A stretch of 64,000 bases of DNA. Origin: JADJNY01 sp046349615. GTDB lineage: Bacteria; Planctomycetota; UBA1135; GCA-002686595. This document shows positions 43,557 through 51,803 of this stretch, in pieces. Under the pieces are notes generated by a model. The model worked only from the letters and a program-made list of their open reading frames with translations, was not told the DNA's origin and did not search any database. Position numbers and translations under genes: made by a program. The stretch covers positions 620,001 through 684,000 of the forward strand of contig JAXMBZ010000001.1 in assembly GCA_046349615.1 (NCBI GenBank). Reading direction: 5' to 3'. Numbering within the stretch: position 1 is the first letter of the stretch; the number at the start of each line of letters is the position of its first letter.

Positions 43557-44123
43557 TCAGAACAGGGTGACGTCGCCGAACGCGGGCTTCGCGGTCTGCG
43601 CGACCTTCTGCTCCGTCGTGACGAGGTGCTGCTTCGCGTTCGTGCCGCTCAGGTGCTTCACGCGCGCGCCGCCGGTGCCCGTGTTGAACACGACGAGTCG
43701 CGGCGAGTAACCGCCGAGGTCCTCGGCGAGGATGGGGAGGCCTTCGTCCTCGAGGAACTGACGGATGAACCGGATGTTCTTCTGCGGGACGCCTTCGGAG
43801 CTCTCCTTCATGCCGACGACGTGCGCGCCGCCGAAGATCTTGGCGACGAGGCGCCGGCGGTCGGCCTTGCACTTCATCATCAGCTCGCCGATGAGCACGT
43901 CCATCGCGTACGCGCCGAAGCGGGTGCTGTCGGCGTCGTCCTTGCTGCCCGACGCGACGGGGAGCATGAAGTGGTTCATGCCGCCGACGCGGAGGATCGG
44001 ATCCCACAAACACACGGCGATGCAGGAGCCGAGCAGCGTCTTGATCGTGACCGGCGTCGGCGATGCGTAGACGCCGCCGATGTAGATGGTCACTTCTCCG
44101 GGGCCGCTCTGGACGACGCTCAT
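43557..44123 (-). CDS. cheD: Chemoreceptor glutamine deamidase
   Basis: A 188-residue CheD that deamidates receptor glutamines and can also be bound by CheC or CheY. The catalytic Cys C34 (LGSCIAVCLWD), His H51 (GGMNHFMLP) and a nearby Thr (T29) match the known active site. No cheC is in the window. The start overlaps the end of cheY by 4 bases, so the two are translationally coupled. I chose the ATG at 44123 because the upstream part of the frame lies inside cheY. Confidence 0.95.
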   Translation of the reverse strand: MSVVQSGPGEVTIYIGGVYASPTPVTIKTLLGSCIAVCLWDPILRVGGMNHFMLPVASGSKDDADSTRFGAYAMDVLIGELMMKCKADRRRLVAKIFGGAHVVGMKESSEGVPQKNIRFIRQFLEDEGLPILAEDLGGYSPRLVVFNTGTGGARVKHLSGTNAKQHLVTTEQKVAQTAKPAFGDVTLF

Positions 44124-44488
44124 CGTGTCAGCACTTTCTGCACGACGGCGGTGAGTTGGTCGGGCTGGAAGGGCTTGCACATCCAGCCGGTCGCGCCGGC
44201 CTGACGCCCTTTCTCCTTCATCTCCTGGTCGGTGACCGTCGTCAGGATGAGGATCGGGATGCGCGGCAGGTCCGGCCGGTTGCGGAGCTCGCGCACGAGC
44301 GTGATCCCGTCCATCTCCGGCATGTTGACGTCGGTGATGATCAGGTCGGGCTTCACGTTCTGGAGCGTGGCGATCGCATTGACGCCGTCGTACGCCTCGG
44401 TGACGTGGTGTCCCGCGGACTCGAGCGTGCTGCGCAGCATCATGCGGACGGTGCGTGAATCGTCGACGATGAGGACGTTGGCGTTCAT
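44120..44488 (-). CDS. cheY: CheY-type single-domain response regulator
   Basis: A 122-residue receiver domain only. The acidic pocket is D9, D10 and phospho-acceptor D53, followed by the conserved Thr in LILTTVTD and Lys in CKPF. It would be phosphorylated by CheA and control the flagellar or other motility motor, or serve as a phosphate sink. Its place between cheR and cheD supports a chemotaxis role. No flagellar gene is in the window. Confidence 0.95.
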   Translation of the reverse strand: MNANVLIVDDSRTVRMMLRSTLESAGHHVTEAYDGVNAIATLQNVKPDLIITDVNMPEMDGITLVRELRNRPDLPRIPILILTTVTDQEMKEKGRQAGATGWMCKPFQPDQLTAVVQKVLTR

Positions 44489-44600
44489 GGGCAGTCGGAC
44501 TCGTTGGGCATGCTTGGATCGGACCGGATCGCTGAGCCGTTCTGGATGTTCGAGGTGAGACCGTCCACGCGTCGCGAGCGACGTCGACGGGAGGTGGGGA

Positions 44601-45491
44601 TCACTGGGTCTTTCGGTAGACGGTGTTCCCGAGGTTCTGCAGATCCGCGAACCATCCGTGCACGCACTCGGAGTGACCGAGGATGAGGTGGCCCTTCGGA
44701 ACGAGGCTCTGCATGAAGCGCCGCACGAGCGTCTCCTGCGTCTTGCGATCGAAGTAGATCAACGCGTTGCGGCAGAAGACGAGGTCGAACGGCTTCGTCC
44801 ACGGCCACGCCTCGTCCATGAAGTTGAGCTTCCGGAACGAGACGAGCGAGCGGACGTCGGCGCGGACGCGGCAGAACCCTTGGTTCTTCCCCGTGCCGCG
44901 CAGGAAGTGGCGTTCGAGCACCGCCCTCGGAACCGTCGAGACGCGCTCCATCGGGTAGATGCCGTTCGCGGCGACCTCGAGGACGCGCGTGTTGACGTCC
45001 GTCGCGACGATCGAGAGGTCCCAGCTCCGCGCATGCTCGCCGAGCGCGTCGAGGAGCGTGAACGCGATCGTGTACGGCTCCTCGCCGCTGCTGCACGCCG
45101 CGCTCCAGATGCGCAGCGCCTTCGGGCGTCCGCGCCGTGCTTCCTCCACGATGGGAGGGAGCCACGTCTTCGCGAGGAAGGCGAAGTGGTGCGCCTCGCG
45201 GAAGAAGTCCGTCTTGTTCGTCGTGACGGCGTTCGCGAACTGCTGGAGCTCCTGGTGCTGGTCGCTGCAGGAGAGCAGGTAGTCGTGGTAGGCGTGGAAG
45301 TCGGCGAGGCCGAGCTCGCGCAGCCGCTTCTGCAGCCGCCCCTGGAGGAGCGACTTCTTCTCCGGACCGAGCGTGATCCCGACGCGCTCGCGCACGAGGT
45401 CGCGCAGGAGCGCGAACTCCTTGTCGGAGATCAGCGGTGCGCCGAGGGCGTTCAGCACCTCGCCGCTCGGTCCGTGCTCGAAGTCGCTCAT
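44601..45491 (-). CDS. cheR: Chemotaxis protein methyltransferase
   Basis: A 296-residue SAM-dependent enzyme that methylates receptor glutamates. An N-terminal helical domain (about residues 20-90, with RLRELGLADFHAYHDYL) is followed by the SAM-binding domain: WSAACSSGEEPYTIA, ATDVNTRVLEVA, FDLVFCRNALIYF and GHLILGHSE. The beta-subdomain, which in some CheR proteins binds the receptor pentapeptide, is present in the region RGTGKNQGFCRVRADV. It lies 28 bases after cheW. Confidence 0.96.
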   Translation of the reverse strand: MSDFEHGPSGEVLNALGAPLISDKEFALLRDLVRERVGITLGPEKKSLLQGRLQKRLRELGLADFHAYHDYLLSCSDQHQELQQFANAVTTNKTDFFREAHHFAFLAKTWLPPIVEEARRGRPKALRIWSAACSSGEEPYTIAFTLLDALGEHARSWDLSIVATDVNTRVLEVAANGIYPMERVSTVPRAVLERHFLRGTGKNQGFCRVRADVRSLVSFRKLNFMDEAWPWTKPFDLVFCRNALIYFDRKTQETLVRRFMQSLVPKGHLILGHSECVHGWFADLQNLGNTVYRKTQ

Positions 45492-45519
45492 GGTGGGCCG
45501 GTCCGTGTCGGGGCGTTTC

Positions 45520-46014
45520 TCAGTTCAGCGCCGACTGGAAGTCGGCCCCGCCGAGGACCCGCTCGAGGTCGAGCAGCACGACGAGCGACTCCTGCACGCG
45601 GGCGATGCCGCGCGCGAAGCGTCCCTCGCTCCCGCCGCCGAGGTCCGGCGCAGGCTGGACGTCCTGCGGCGAGAAGCTGAGCACGTCGGACACGGAGTCG
45701 ACGATCAAGCCGATCACGCGCGTCCCGACGTTCACGACGATGATCACCGTGAAGCGGCCGTACGCGGTCGGCTCGAGCCCGAGCTTCGCCCGGAGGTCGA
45801 CGACGGGGACGATCGTGCCGCGCAAGTTCATGATCCCGCGCACCCACGAAGGCGAGTTCGGGATCGGCGTCGCGGCGGTGTATCCACGGATCTCCTGCAC
45901 GCGCAGGATCTCGATCCCGTAGGTCTCGTTCCCGAGCGAGAACGTGAGGAACTGGTTGCCGTCCTGCGTGAAGCTGGCGGCGCTCTGCGGAGTGGTGAGC
46001 GTGTCGAGGGTCAT
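45520..46014 (-). CDS. cheW: Chemotaxis coupling protein
   Basis: A 164-residue SH3-like scaffold that links receptors to CheA. Seen are FLTFSLGNETYGIEILRVQEI, PNSPSWVRGIMNLRGTIVPVVDLRAKLG and GLIVDSVSDVLSF. I chose ATG 46014, 8 bases after the first receptor's stop; the far longer open frame extending upstream is the shadow of the receptor genes. One copy is expected for a single CheA. Confidence 0.94.
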   Translation of the reverse strand: MTLDTLTTPQSAASFTQDGNQFLTFSLGNETYGIEILRVQEIRGYTAATPIPNSPSWVRGIMNLRGTIVPVVDLRAKLGLEPTAYGRFTVIIVVNVGTRVIGLIVDSVSDVLSFSPQDVQPAPDLGGGSEGRFARGIARVQESLVVLLDLERVLGGADFQSALN

Positions 46015-46022
46015 GGGGGCTC

Positions 46023-47867
46023 CTAGAACTCGATGAATCCGTCGTCGGTCGACGTGGCGTGGACCGGAGCGGCCTCCATCGGCGCTCGAGTCGGTTTCGG
46101 CGTGGCGCGAGCGCCGCGCGACGGAGTCGGAGCGCGCGGAGCCTCCGGCTTCGGCATCGGCGCCCTGGGGGCGGCGGCTTGCGTGGACGCCGCGAGCTGG
46201 AAGCGCGCGACGAGCTCCTGCAGTGACGTCGCCTGCGCGGAGAGCGAGGACGCGGTCTGGGCGAGCTCGCTCGCCTGTCCCGCGTTCTGCTGGACGACCT
46301 GGTCCATCTGCGTGACGGCGCGGTTGACCTGGTCGACGCCGGTCGCCTGCTCCTGAGAGGCGGCGGCGATCTCGGCGATGATGTCGGTGACGCGCTTGAC
46401 GCTGGTCATGATCTCGTCGAGCGACTGGCCCGACTTGTTCACGAGCTCGGAGCCGGCCTGCACCTTCTGCAGCGACTCCTCGATCAGCGCCTTGATCTCC
46501 TTGGCGGAGGTCGCGGAGCGCTGCGCGAGGTTGCGGACTTCCGACGCGACGACGGCGAAGCCGCGGCCCTGCTCGCCGGCGCGCGCCGCTTCGACGGCGG
46601 CGTTGAGCGCGAGCAGGTTCGTCTGGAACGCGATCTCGTCGATCGTGGTGATGATGTTCGCGATCTTCTCCGACGACTTGGAGATCTCGCGGATGGAGAG
46701 CACGGCGTCGGCGACGACCTTGCCGCCCTTCTCCGCGACGTCGCGCGACGCGGCGGCGAGCTGGTTCGCTTGACGCGCCGAGTCGGCGTTCTGCTTCACG
46801 GTGCCCGTGATCTCCTCGAGCGACGCCGCCGTCTCCTCGAGCGCGGACGCCTGCTGCTGCGAGCCGTCCGACATCTGCGTCGTCGTCTGCGAGACCTGCG
46901 TCGCGGCGGAGACGAGCTCCATCGACGCCTCGCGCACGCCGTGCATGGCCGAGGAGACGTCCCCGACCGCCTTGTTCAGGGATTCGGCCATGCGGCCGAG
47001 CTCGTCCCGGCCGTGGTGTTCGAGTCGCTTGGTGAAGTCGCCCTGCGCGACGGCGCCGAGGACCTGGACGGCCTCGCCCAGCGGGCGTGAGACCGAGCGG
47101 CGGATGTAGAAGAGCATGAAGACGAGCATCACGGCTCCGATCCCGCCTCCGATCGTGAACGTGCTCATCGACGCGGAGCGCGCTTCGGCGAAGTGCTCGC
47201 TGAGATCGCACACGACCTCGAAGCCGCCGTGGACGTCGCCGACCTTCTCGCCCTCCATCGGAAGTCCGAGCGGATCGAGACCGTCGCCGTCCGGGTCGTC
47301 GTTGACCGTGCCGTGGCAGGCGAGGCAGCTCTCCCGGAGCCGGACGGGGATCATGTAGTGAAGGGTCTCGGAGTCCTCGTCGACGGAGCAGGCGAACTCC
47401 GCACCGTTGCGCTGGAGGTCCTCGAGCAGACCGCGCTCGACGGGCGACGGCGCGTTGGCGGGGTTGCGCGGCGTGAGCCTCGGCGTCCGGAACTCGAACC
47501 CGAGCTCCTTGGCCCGAGCTTGCCCGATCTTCCACGCGGCCACGACGGGGATCGTGTTGTAGAGCCGCGTGGTGCGGGCGCGCTCGATCGCGTCGGAGAC
47601 GCCGTGCGCGCCTTGGACCACGTCGCGGACCTCCTTCGCCATCGCCTCGTTCTGGAAGTACCCGCCGTCCTCGTGGAGCTTGTCGAAGTACTCGAGCGCG
47701 GAGATCGCCTGCTTGACGATCTTGTCGGCGCTCTCCTTCGTGGAGTCGATCGCCTCGTCGTGCATGCGCGAGGCGGTCACGAAGCCCGCGGCCGCGACGC
47801 AGAGCGCCGTGCCGGCGAGGACGAGGAGGGAGAGCCTCGTGCCGAGGCCGAGCTGGGGGAATCGCAT
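46023..47867 (-). CDS. Methyl-accepting chemotaxis protein with Tll0287-like haem sensor domain
   Basis: A 614-residue chemoreceptor. After an N-terminal membrane helix (LLVLAGTALCVAAAGFV) comes a periplasmic domain (to about residue 238) with NTIPVVAAWKIGQARAKELG, FRTPRLTPRNPANAP and CLACH at 181-185, the pattern of DUF3365/Tll0287-like sensors that bind c-type haem. A second membrane helix, a HAMP region and the signalling hairpin (EIAFQTNLLALNAAVEAARAGEQGRGFAVVA) follow. The protein ends in DDGFIEF after a Pro-Ala-rich linker. Likely signal: redox state, oxygen or NO. Its signalling DNA is almost identical to that of the next receptor gene. Confidence 0.92.
   Translation of the reverse strand: MRFPQLGLGTRLSLLVLAGTALCVAAAGFVTASRMHDEAIDSTKESADKIVKQAISALEYFDKLHEDGGYFQNEAMAKEVRDVVQGAHGVSDAIERARTTRLYNTIPVVAAWKIGQARAKELGFEFRTPRLTPRNPANAPSPVERGLLEDLQRNGAEFACSVDEDSETLHYMIPVRLRESCLACHGTVNDDPDGDGLDPLGLPMEGEKVGDVHGGFEVVCDLSEHFAEARSASMSTFTIGGGIGAVMLVFMLFYIRRSVSRPLGEAVQVLGAVAQGDFTKRLEHHGRDELGRMAESLNKAVGDVSSAMHGVREASMELVSAATQVSQTTTQMSDGSQQQASALEETAASLEEITGTVKQNADSARQANQLAAASRDVAEKGGKVVADAVLSIREISKSSEKIANIITTIDEIAFQTNLLALNAAVEAARAGEQGRGFAVVASEVRNLAQRSATSAKEIKALIEESLQKVQAGSELVNKSGQSLDEIMTSVKRVTDIIAEIAAASQEQATGVDQVNRAVTQMDQVVQQNAGQASELAQTASSLSAQATSLQELVARFQLAASTQAAAPRAPMPKPEAPRAPTPSRGARATPKPTRAPMEAAPVHATSTDDGFIEF
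46191..46939 (-). repeat. Near-identical MCP signalling-domain DNA, copy 1
   Basis: About 749 bases that match 48072-48820 at a constant offset of 1881 with one mismatch seen, and 50329-50941 at offset 4063 over the shorter span. Confidence 0.95.
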
Positions 47868-47876
47868 GGCGAGCTC

Positions 47877-49985
47877 CTAGAATTCGATGAAGCCGTCGTC
47901 GCTCTTCGCAGCGGCGACGACGTGGGTCTCGGCCGGTGTCTGCGTGGAGGCAGCGGCCTTGTGGGAAGTGCGCTGCGCGTGCTGGCGCGGCAGCGGGGAA
48001 GGAACGTTCGTCGTCGCGGGAGCGGTGGCCGGGGCGTACGTCCGCACCGAAGACGCGCCGGAATCGACGCTCGCGAGCTGGAAGCGCGCGACGAGCTCCT
48101 GCAGCGACGTCGCCTGCGCGGAGAGCGAGGACGCGGTCTGGGCGAGCTCGCTCGCCTGTCCCGCGTTCTGCTGGACGACCTGGTCCATCTGCGTGACGGC
48201 GCGGTTGACCTGGTCGACGCCGGTCGCCTGCTCCTGAGAGGCGGCGGCGATCTCGGCGATGATGTCGGTGACGCGCTTGACGCTGGTCATGATCTCGTCG
48301 AGCGACTGGCCCGACTTGTTCACGAGCTCGGAGCCGGCCTGCACCTTCTGCAGCGACTCCTCGATCAGCGCCTTGATCTCCTTGGCGGAGGTCGCGGAGC
48401 GCTGCGCGAGGTTGCGGACTTCCGACGCGACGACGGCGAAGCCGCGGCCCTGCTCGCCGGCGCGCGCCGCTTCGACGGCGGCGTTGAGCGCGAGCAGGTT
48501 CGTCTGGAACGCGATCTCGTCGATCGTGGTGATGATGTTCGCGATCTTCTCCGACGACTTGGAGATCTCGCGGATGGAGAGCACGGCGTCGGCGACGACC
48601 TTGCCGCCCTTCTCCGCGACGTCGCGCGACGCGGCGGCGAGCTGGTTCGCTTGACGCGCCGAGTCGGCGTTCTGCTTCACGGTGCCCGTGATCTCCTCGA
48701 GCGACGCCGCCGTCTCCTCGAGCGCGGACGCCTGCTGCTGCGAGCCGTCCGACATCTGCGTCGTCGTCTGCGAGACCTGCGTCGCGGCGGAGACGAGCTC
48801 CATCGACGCCTCGCGCACGCGATGCAGCGCCTTCGAGATGTCGCTCGTCGCCCGGTTGAGCGAGTCCGCCATGCGGCCGATCTCGTCGCGGCTGTCGATG
48901 TCGAGCCGGTTCGTGAAGTCGCCGTCGGCGAGCTTCGAGAGCACGATCGCCGACTGCTCGAGCGGATGCGCCACCTGGCGGGCGACGAAGAGCCCCACGA
49001 CCAACGTGAGCAGCGCCGCCGAGGCGAACACGACCATCAGGAAGTGCGTGAACTCCGCCGCTTCCGCGTGAGCCTGCGCCGCGTGCTTGCGCACGATCAC
49101 GCCCCAGCCGTTGCCGGGGTAGCTCCCGAAGCCCTTCGACGCCGCGTAGCCTCCGATCATCTCCGCGCCGTCGTCGATGTCGGGCGCGATCACGAAGCCG
49201 TTCCGGCCCTCGACGGCCTCCCGCGCAGCTCGTTCGCCGCGCTGGACGAGGTTCTCCGCGAAGCGGTTCTGCTGTTCGTGGTCGTCGATCACCAGGCCGT
49301 TCTTGGCGACGACGGACGTCTCGACTTCGTATTCGCCGGAGCTCTCGCGCTTGCGCAGCTCCTCGATGAGGCTCGAACCGAGACGATCCCACGACGCTTG
49401 GTTCATCCACACGCGTGCGACCTTGCCTTGGTCGTCGAAGATCGGCGCGGCGAAGGTCATCGTTGGCGCCGAGCCGGCGCCGCCCGCGATCACCCACTTG
49501 TTCGGCGCGGGGTCGCAGTACCAGGACTTGCCCGCGGGGACGCGACCGGCCTTGATCTCCTCGAACCACGGTTCACCGGACACGGACTGCCCGACGAGCT
49601 TGCTCGTGCCGATCGGCTTGCCGTCCCAGCTCAGCGTGTTGCACCCGACGATGCTCCCGTCGAGGTCGACGACCATGAGCAGGTCGTAGCAGCCGTAGGA
49701 CTGCGCGAAGAAGTTGGCCGCGCTCTCCACCGCCGCGCGATCCCCGTGCGCGCTGGGGTGGTATGCGAAGCACTGCACGTCGCCGTAGCGCTCGAACAGC
49801 GTCGCGTCGATGCGCTCCGCGAGACCGCGGGCGAGATCGCTGAGGTGCTGTCCATCCTGCTCGATCTCGGCGTCGTCGTACCGACTCGAAGCGAGGTAGC
49901 CGAGCACGGCGAGCGGGATCAAGCCGAGCGCGAGGAACCAGAGCGACAACTTGGCGCGCAGGCTGGTGAGGTGGAGCTTGGACAT
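47877..49985 (-). CDS. Methyl-accepting chemotaxis protein with periplasmic dCache-like domain
   Basis: A 702-residue chemoreceptor with two membrane helices (residues about 10-28 and 310-330) around a 280-residue periplasmic sensor. The sensor pattern, YDLLMVVDLDGSIVGCN then GKSWYCDPAPNKWVIAGGAGSAPTMTFAAPIFDDQGKVARVW and GFGSYPGNGWGVIV, is that of a double Cache domain, which usually binds small ligands such as amino or organic acids. HAMP, the signalling hairpin and the C-terminal DDGFIEF follow. Domains after residue 380 are nearly identical to those of the neighbouring receptors. The next receptor starts 9 bases on. Confidence 0.93.
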   Translation of the reverse strand: MSKLHLTSLRAKLSLWFLALGLIPLAVLGYLASSRYDDAEIEQDGQHLSDLARGLAERIDATLFERYGDVQCFAYHPSAHGDRAAVESAANFFAQSYGCYDLLMVVDLDGSIVGCNTLSWDGKPIGTSKLVGQSVSGEPWFEEIKAGRVPAGKSWYCDPAPNKWVIAGGAGSAPTMTFAAPIFDDQGKVARVWMNQASWDRLGSSLIEELRKRESSGEYEVETSVVAKNGLVIDDHEQQNRFAENLVQRGERAAREAVEGRNGFVIAPDIDDGAEMIGGYAASKGFGSYPGNGWGVIVRKHAAQAHAEAAEFTHFLMVVFASAALLTLVVGLFVARQVAHPLEQSAIVLSKLADGDFTNRLDIDSRDEIGRMADSLNRATSDISKALHRVREASMELVSAATQVSQTTTQMSDGSQQQASALEETAASLEEITGTVKQNADSARQANQLAAASRDVAEKGGKVVADAVLSIREISKSSEKIANIITTIDEIAFQTNLLALNAAVEAARAGEQGRGFAVVASEVRNLAQRSATSAKEIKALIEESLQKVQAGSELVNKSGQSLDEIMTSVKRVTDIIAEIAAASQEQATGVDQVNRAVTQMDQVVQQNAGQASELAQTASSLSAQATSLQELVARFQLASVDSGASSVRTYAPATAPATTNVPSPLPRQHAQRTSHKAAASTQTPAETHVVAAAKSDDGFIEF
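48072..48820 (-). repeat. Near-identical MCP signalling-domain DNA, copy 2
   Basis: Matches copy 1 with one mismatch seen by eye over about 749 bases, including synonymous positions. The borders coincide with the start of HAMP-distal helices and with the variable C-terminal linker. Confidence 0.95.
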
Positions 49986-50067
49986 GGTGGTGGACCGGTA
50001 GGAGGAATCGTGGATCGATGCGGCGCGGCCCGGGTGGAGGGGGCCGCGCGCCTGGGCCGTGGGTGGA

Positions 50068-51792
50068 TCAGAACTCGATGAAGCCGTCGTCGGAGGCCGA
50101 GGCCGTGACGGTGGCGGAGTTCGCCGCGCCGTTCGTGCTGCGAGCCGTGGAGGTCGGAGTGCGCGGCGCGTGCGTGGCGCGCGGCGCCGGCGGTTCGGGG
50201 TGCGGTCGCGGAGGCGCGGTTACTCGAGGCGAGGACGTCGGGTGCGAGCCCGTCTCGAGCGTGAAGCGGGCGACGAGCGCCTGGAGGTCGCCCGCCTGAT
50301 TCGCGAGCGTGCTCGCGGTGGCGGCGAGCTCGCTCGCCTGTCCCGCGTTCTGCTGGACGACCTGGTCCATCTGCGTGACGGCGCGGTTGACCTGGTCGAC
50401 GCCGGTCGCCTGCTCCTGAGAGGCGGCGGCGATCTCGGCGATGATGTCGGTGACGCGCTTGACGCTGGTCATGATCTCGTCGAGCGACTGGCCCGACTTG
50501 TTCACGAGCTCGGAGCCGGCCTGCACCTTCTGCAGCGACTCCTCGATCAGCGCCTTGATCTCCTTGGCGGAGGTGGCGGAGCGCTGCGCGAGGTTGCGGA
50601 CCTCCGACGCGACGACGGCGAACCCGCGGCCCTGCTCGCCGGCGCGCGCCGCTTCGACGGCGGCGTTGAGCGCGAGCAGGTTCGTCTGGAACGCGATCTC
50701 GTCGATCGTGGTGATGATGTTCGCGATCTTCTCCGAGGACTTGGAGATCTCGCGGATGGAGAGCACGGCGTCGGCGACGACCTTGCCGCCCTTCTCCGCG
50801 ACGTCGCGCGACGCGGCGGCGAGCTGGTTCGCTTGACGCGCCGAGTCGGCGTTCTGCTTGACAGTGCCCGTGATCTCCTCGAGCGACGCCGCCGTCTCCT
50901 CGAGCGCGGACGCCTGCTGCTGCGAGCCGTCCGACATCTGCGCGGTTGCGCCGGAGACGTCGTTCGAGGCCTGCACCATGTCGCGCGACGCTCGATGGAC
51001 CATCAGGAGCGCGGAGCTCATCTGCTCGAGCGCGCGGTTCAAGGACTCGGCCATGCGGCCGATCTCGTCCTGGCTCGTCGCCTGGATCCGCTGCGTCAGG
51101 TCGCCGTCGGCGGCCGCGCCGAGCGTGCGTGCGGCGTCGTCGAGCGTGCGCGCGAGCTTGCGGGCGAAGAGCACGCCGATCAGCGCGGTCAGGAGCGACA
51201 GGGTCGCGGCGATGCCCAGGCCCCAGAACACGGTCGCGCGCGTCGACGTGAAGCGCTCCTCGCTCGCCTTCTTGATCGCCTCGGTCTCGTCCTCGATGAG
51301 CGAGGCGACGGTCTCCTGCTGCGTCTGCAGGGCCTCGAAGCTCCGCTCGAACTCGGGCTGCAACTCGATCGCCTTGGCGTGGTCCTCGAACGCCGTTCGG
51401 ACGATCGTCTCGGCGCCGTGGATGTACTGCTCGAGCGGATCGTGGACGCCTTGGAGCGCCTTCGCGAGCTCCGGCGACAACGGCAGCGCTTCGTTCTTCG
51501 CGAGGTCCGCGCGGAAGACGCCGGCGTGCTCCTGCACCGAGGCGAGGAGCTCCTGCTCGGCCTCGCGCCCGTCGAGCGACTTGAGCAGCGCCAGGTTGAC
51601 GTCCCCACGGAGGGCGTCGTGCATCATGTCGCCCTCCATGAAGTTCCGGACCGCCTGGAGGTTCGTGAAGATCGCACCGTCGCCGTTGTGCAGGTTCTCG
51701 ACGCCCTGCCAGGCGAGGATGGAGATGCCGATCGACGTCAGGCCGCCGGCGAGGACGAGGGTGACGAGCCGCGTGCGGATGGAGAGGTTCAT
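50068..51792 (-). CDS. Methyl-accepting chemotaxis protein with periplasmic helical (4HB-like) domain
   Basis: A 574-residue chemoreceptor. A membrane helix (LVTLVLAGGLTSIGISILAW) precedes a 160-residue periplasmic domain that is wholly helical (MEGDMMHDALRGDVNLALLKSL, EYIHGAETIVRTAFEDH-like segments), fitting a four-helix-bundle receptor. A second membrane helix, HAMP, the signalling hairpin and the C-terminal DDGFIEF follow. I chose ATG 51792; a TTG at 51810 would overlap cheA's stop. It is the first receptor after cheA, 11 bases away. Its signalling region differs from the other two at several codons. Confidence 0.93.
   Translation of the reverse strand: MNLSIRTRLVTLVLAGGLTSIGISILAWQGVENLHNGDGAIFTNLQAVRNFMEGDMMHDALRGDVNLALLKSLDGREAEQELLASVQEHAGVFRADLAKNEALPLSPELAKALQGVHDPLEQYIHGAETIVRTAFEDHAKAIELQPEFERSFEALQTQQETVASLIEDETEAIKKASEERFTSTRATVFWGLGIAATLSLLTALIGVLFARKLARTLDDAARTLGAAADGDLTQRIQATSQDEIGRMAESLNRALEQMSSALLMVHRASRDMVQASNDVSGATAQMSDGSQQQASALEETAASLEEITGTVKQNADSARQANQLAAASRDVAEKGGKVVADAVLSIREISKSSEKIANIITTIDEIAFQTNLLALNAAVEAARAGEQGRGFAVVASEVRNLAQRSATSAKEIKALIEESLQKVQAGSELVNKSGQSLDEIMTSVKRVTDIIAEIAAASQEQATGVDQVNRAVTQMDQVVQQNAGQASELAATASTLANQAGDLQALVARFTLETGSHPTSSPRVTAPPRPHPEPPAPRATHAPRTPTSTARSTNGAANSATVTASASDDGFIEF
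50329..50941 (-). repeat. Near-identical MCP signalling-domain DNA, copy 3
   Basis: About 613 bases match copies 1 and 2 with a handful of mismatches and no gaps (offset 4063 to copy 1). It is shorter and slightly more diverged than the pair 1/2. Confidence 0.92.
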
Positions 51793-51803
51793 GGTGGCTT
51801 CGT

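Noticed and set aside
45520..49569. A 1349-codon minus-strand frame covering cheW and two receptor genes
   Set aside because: Only its last 164 codons are CheW; the rest is a shadow of the receptors.
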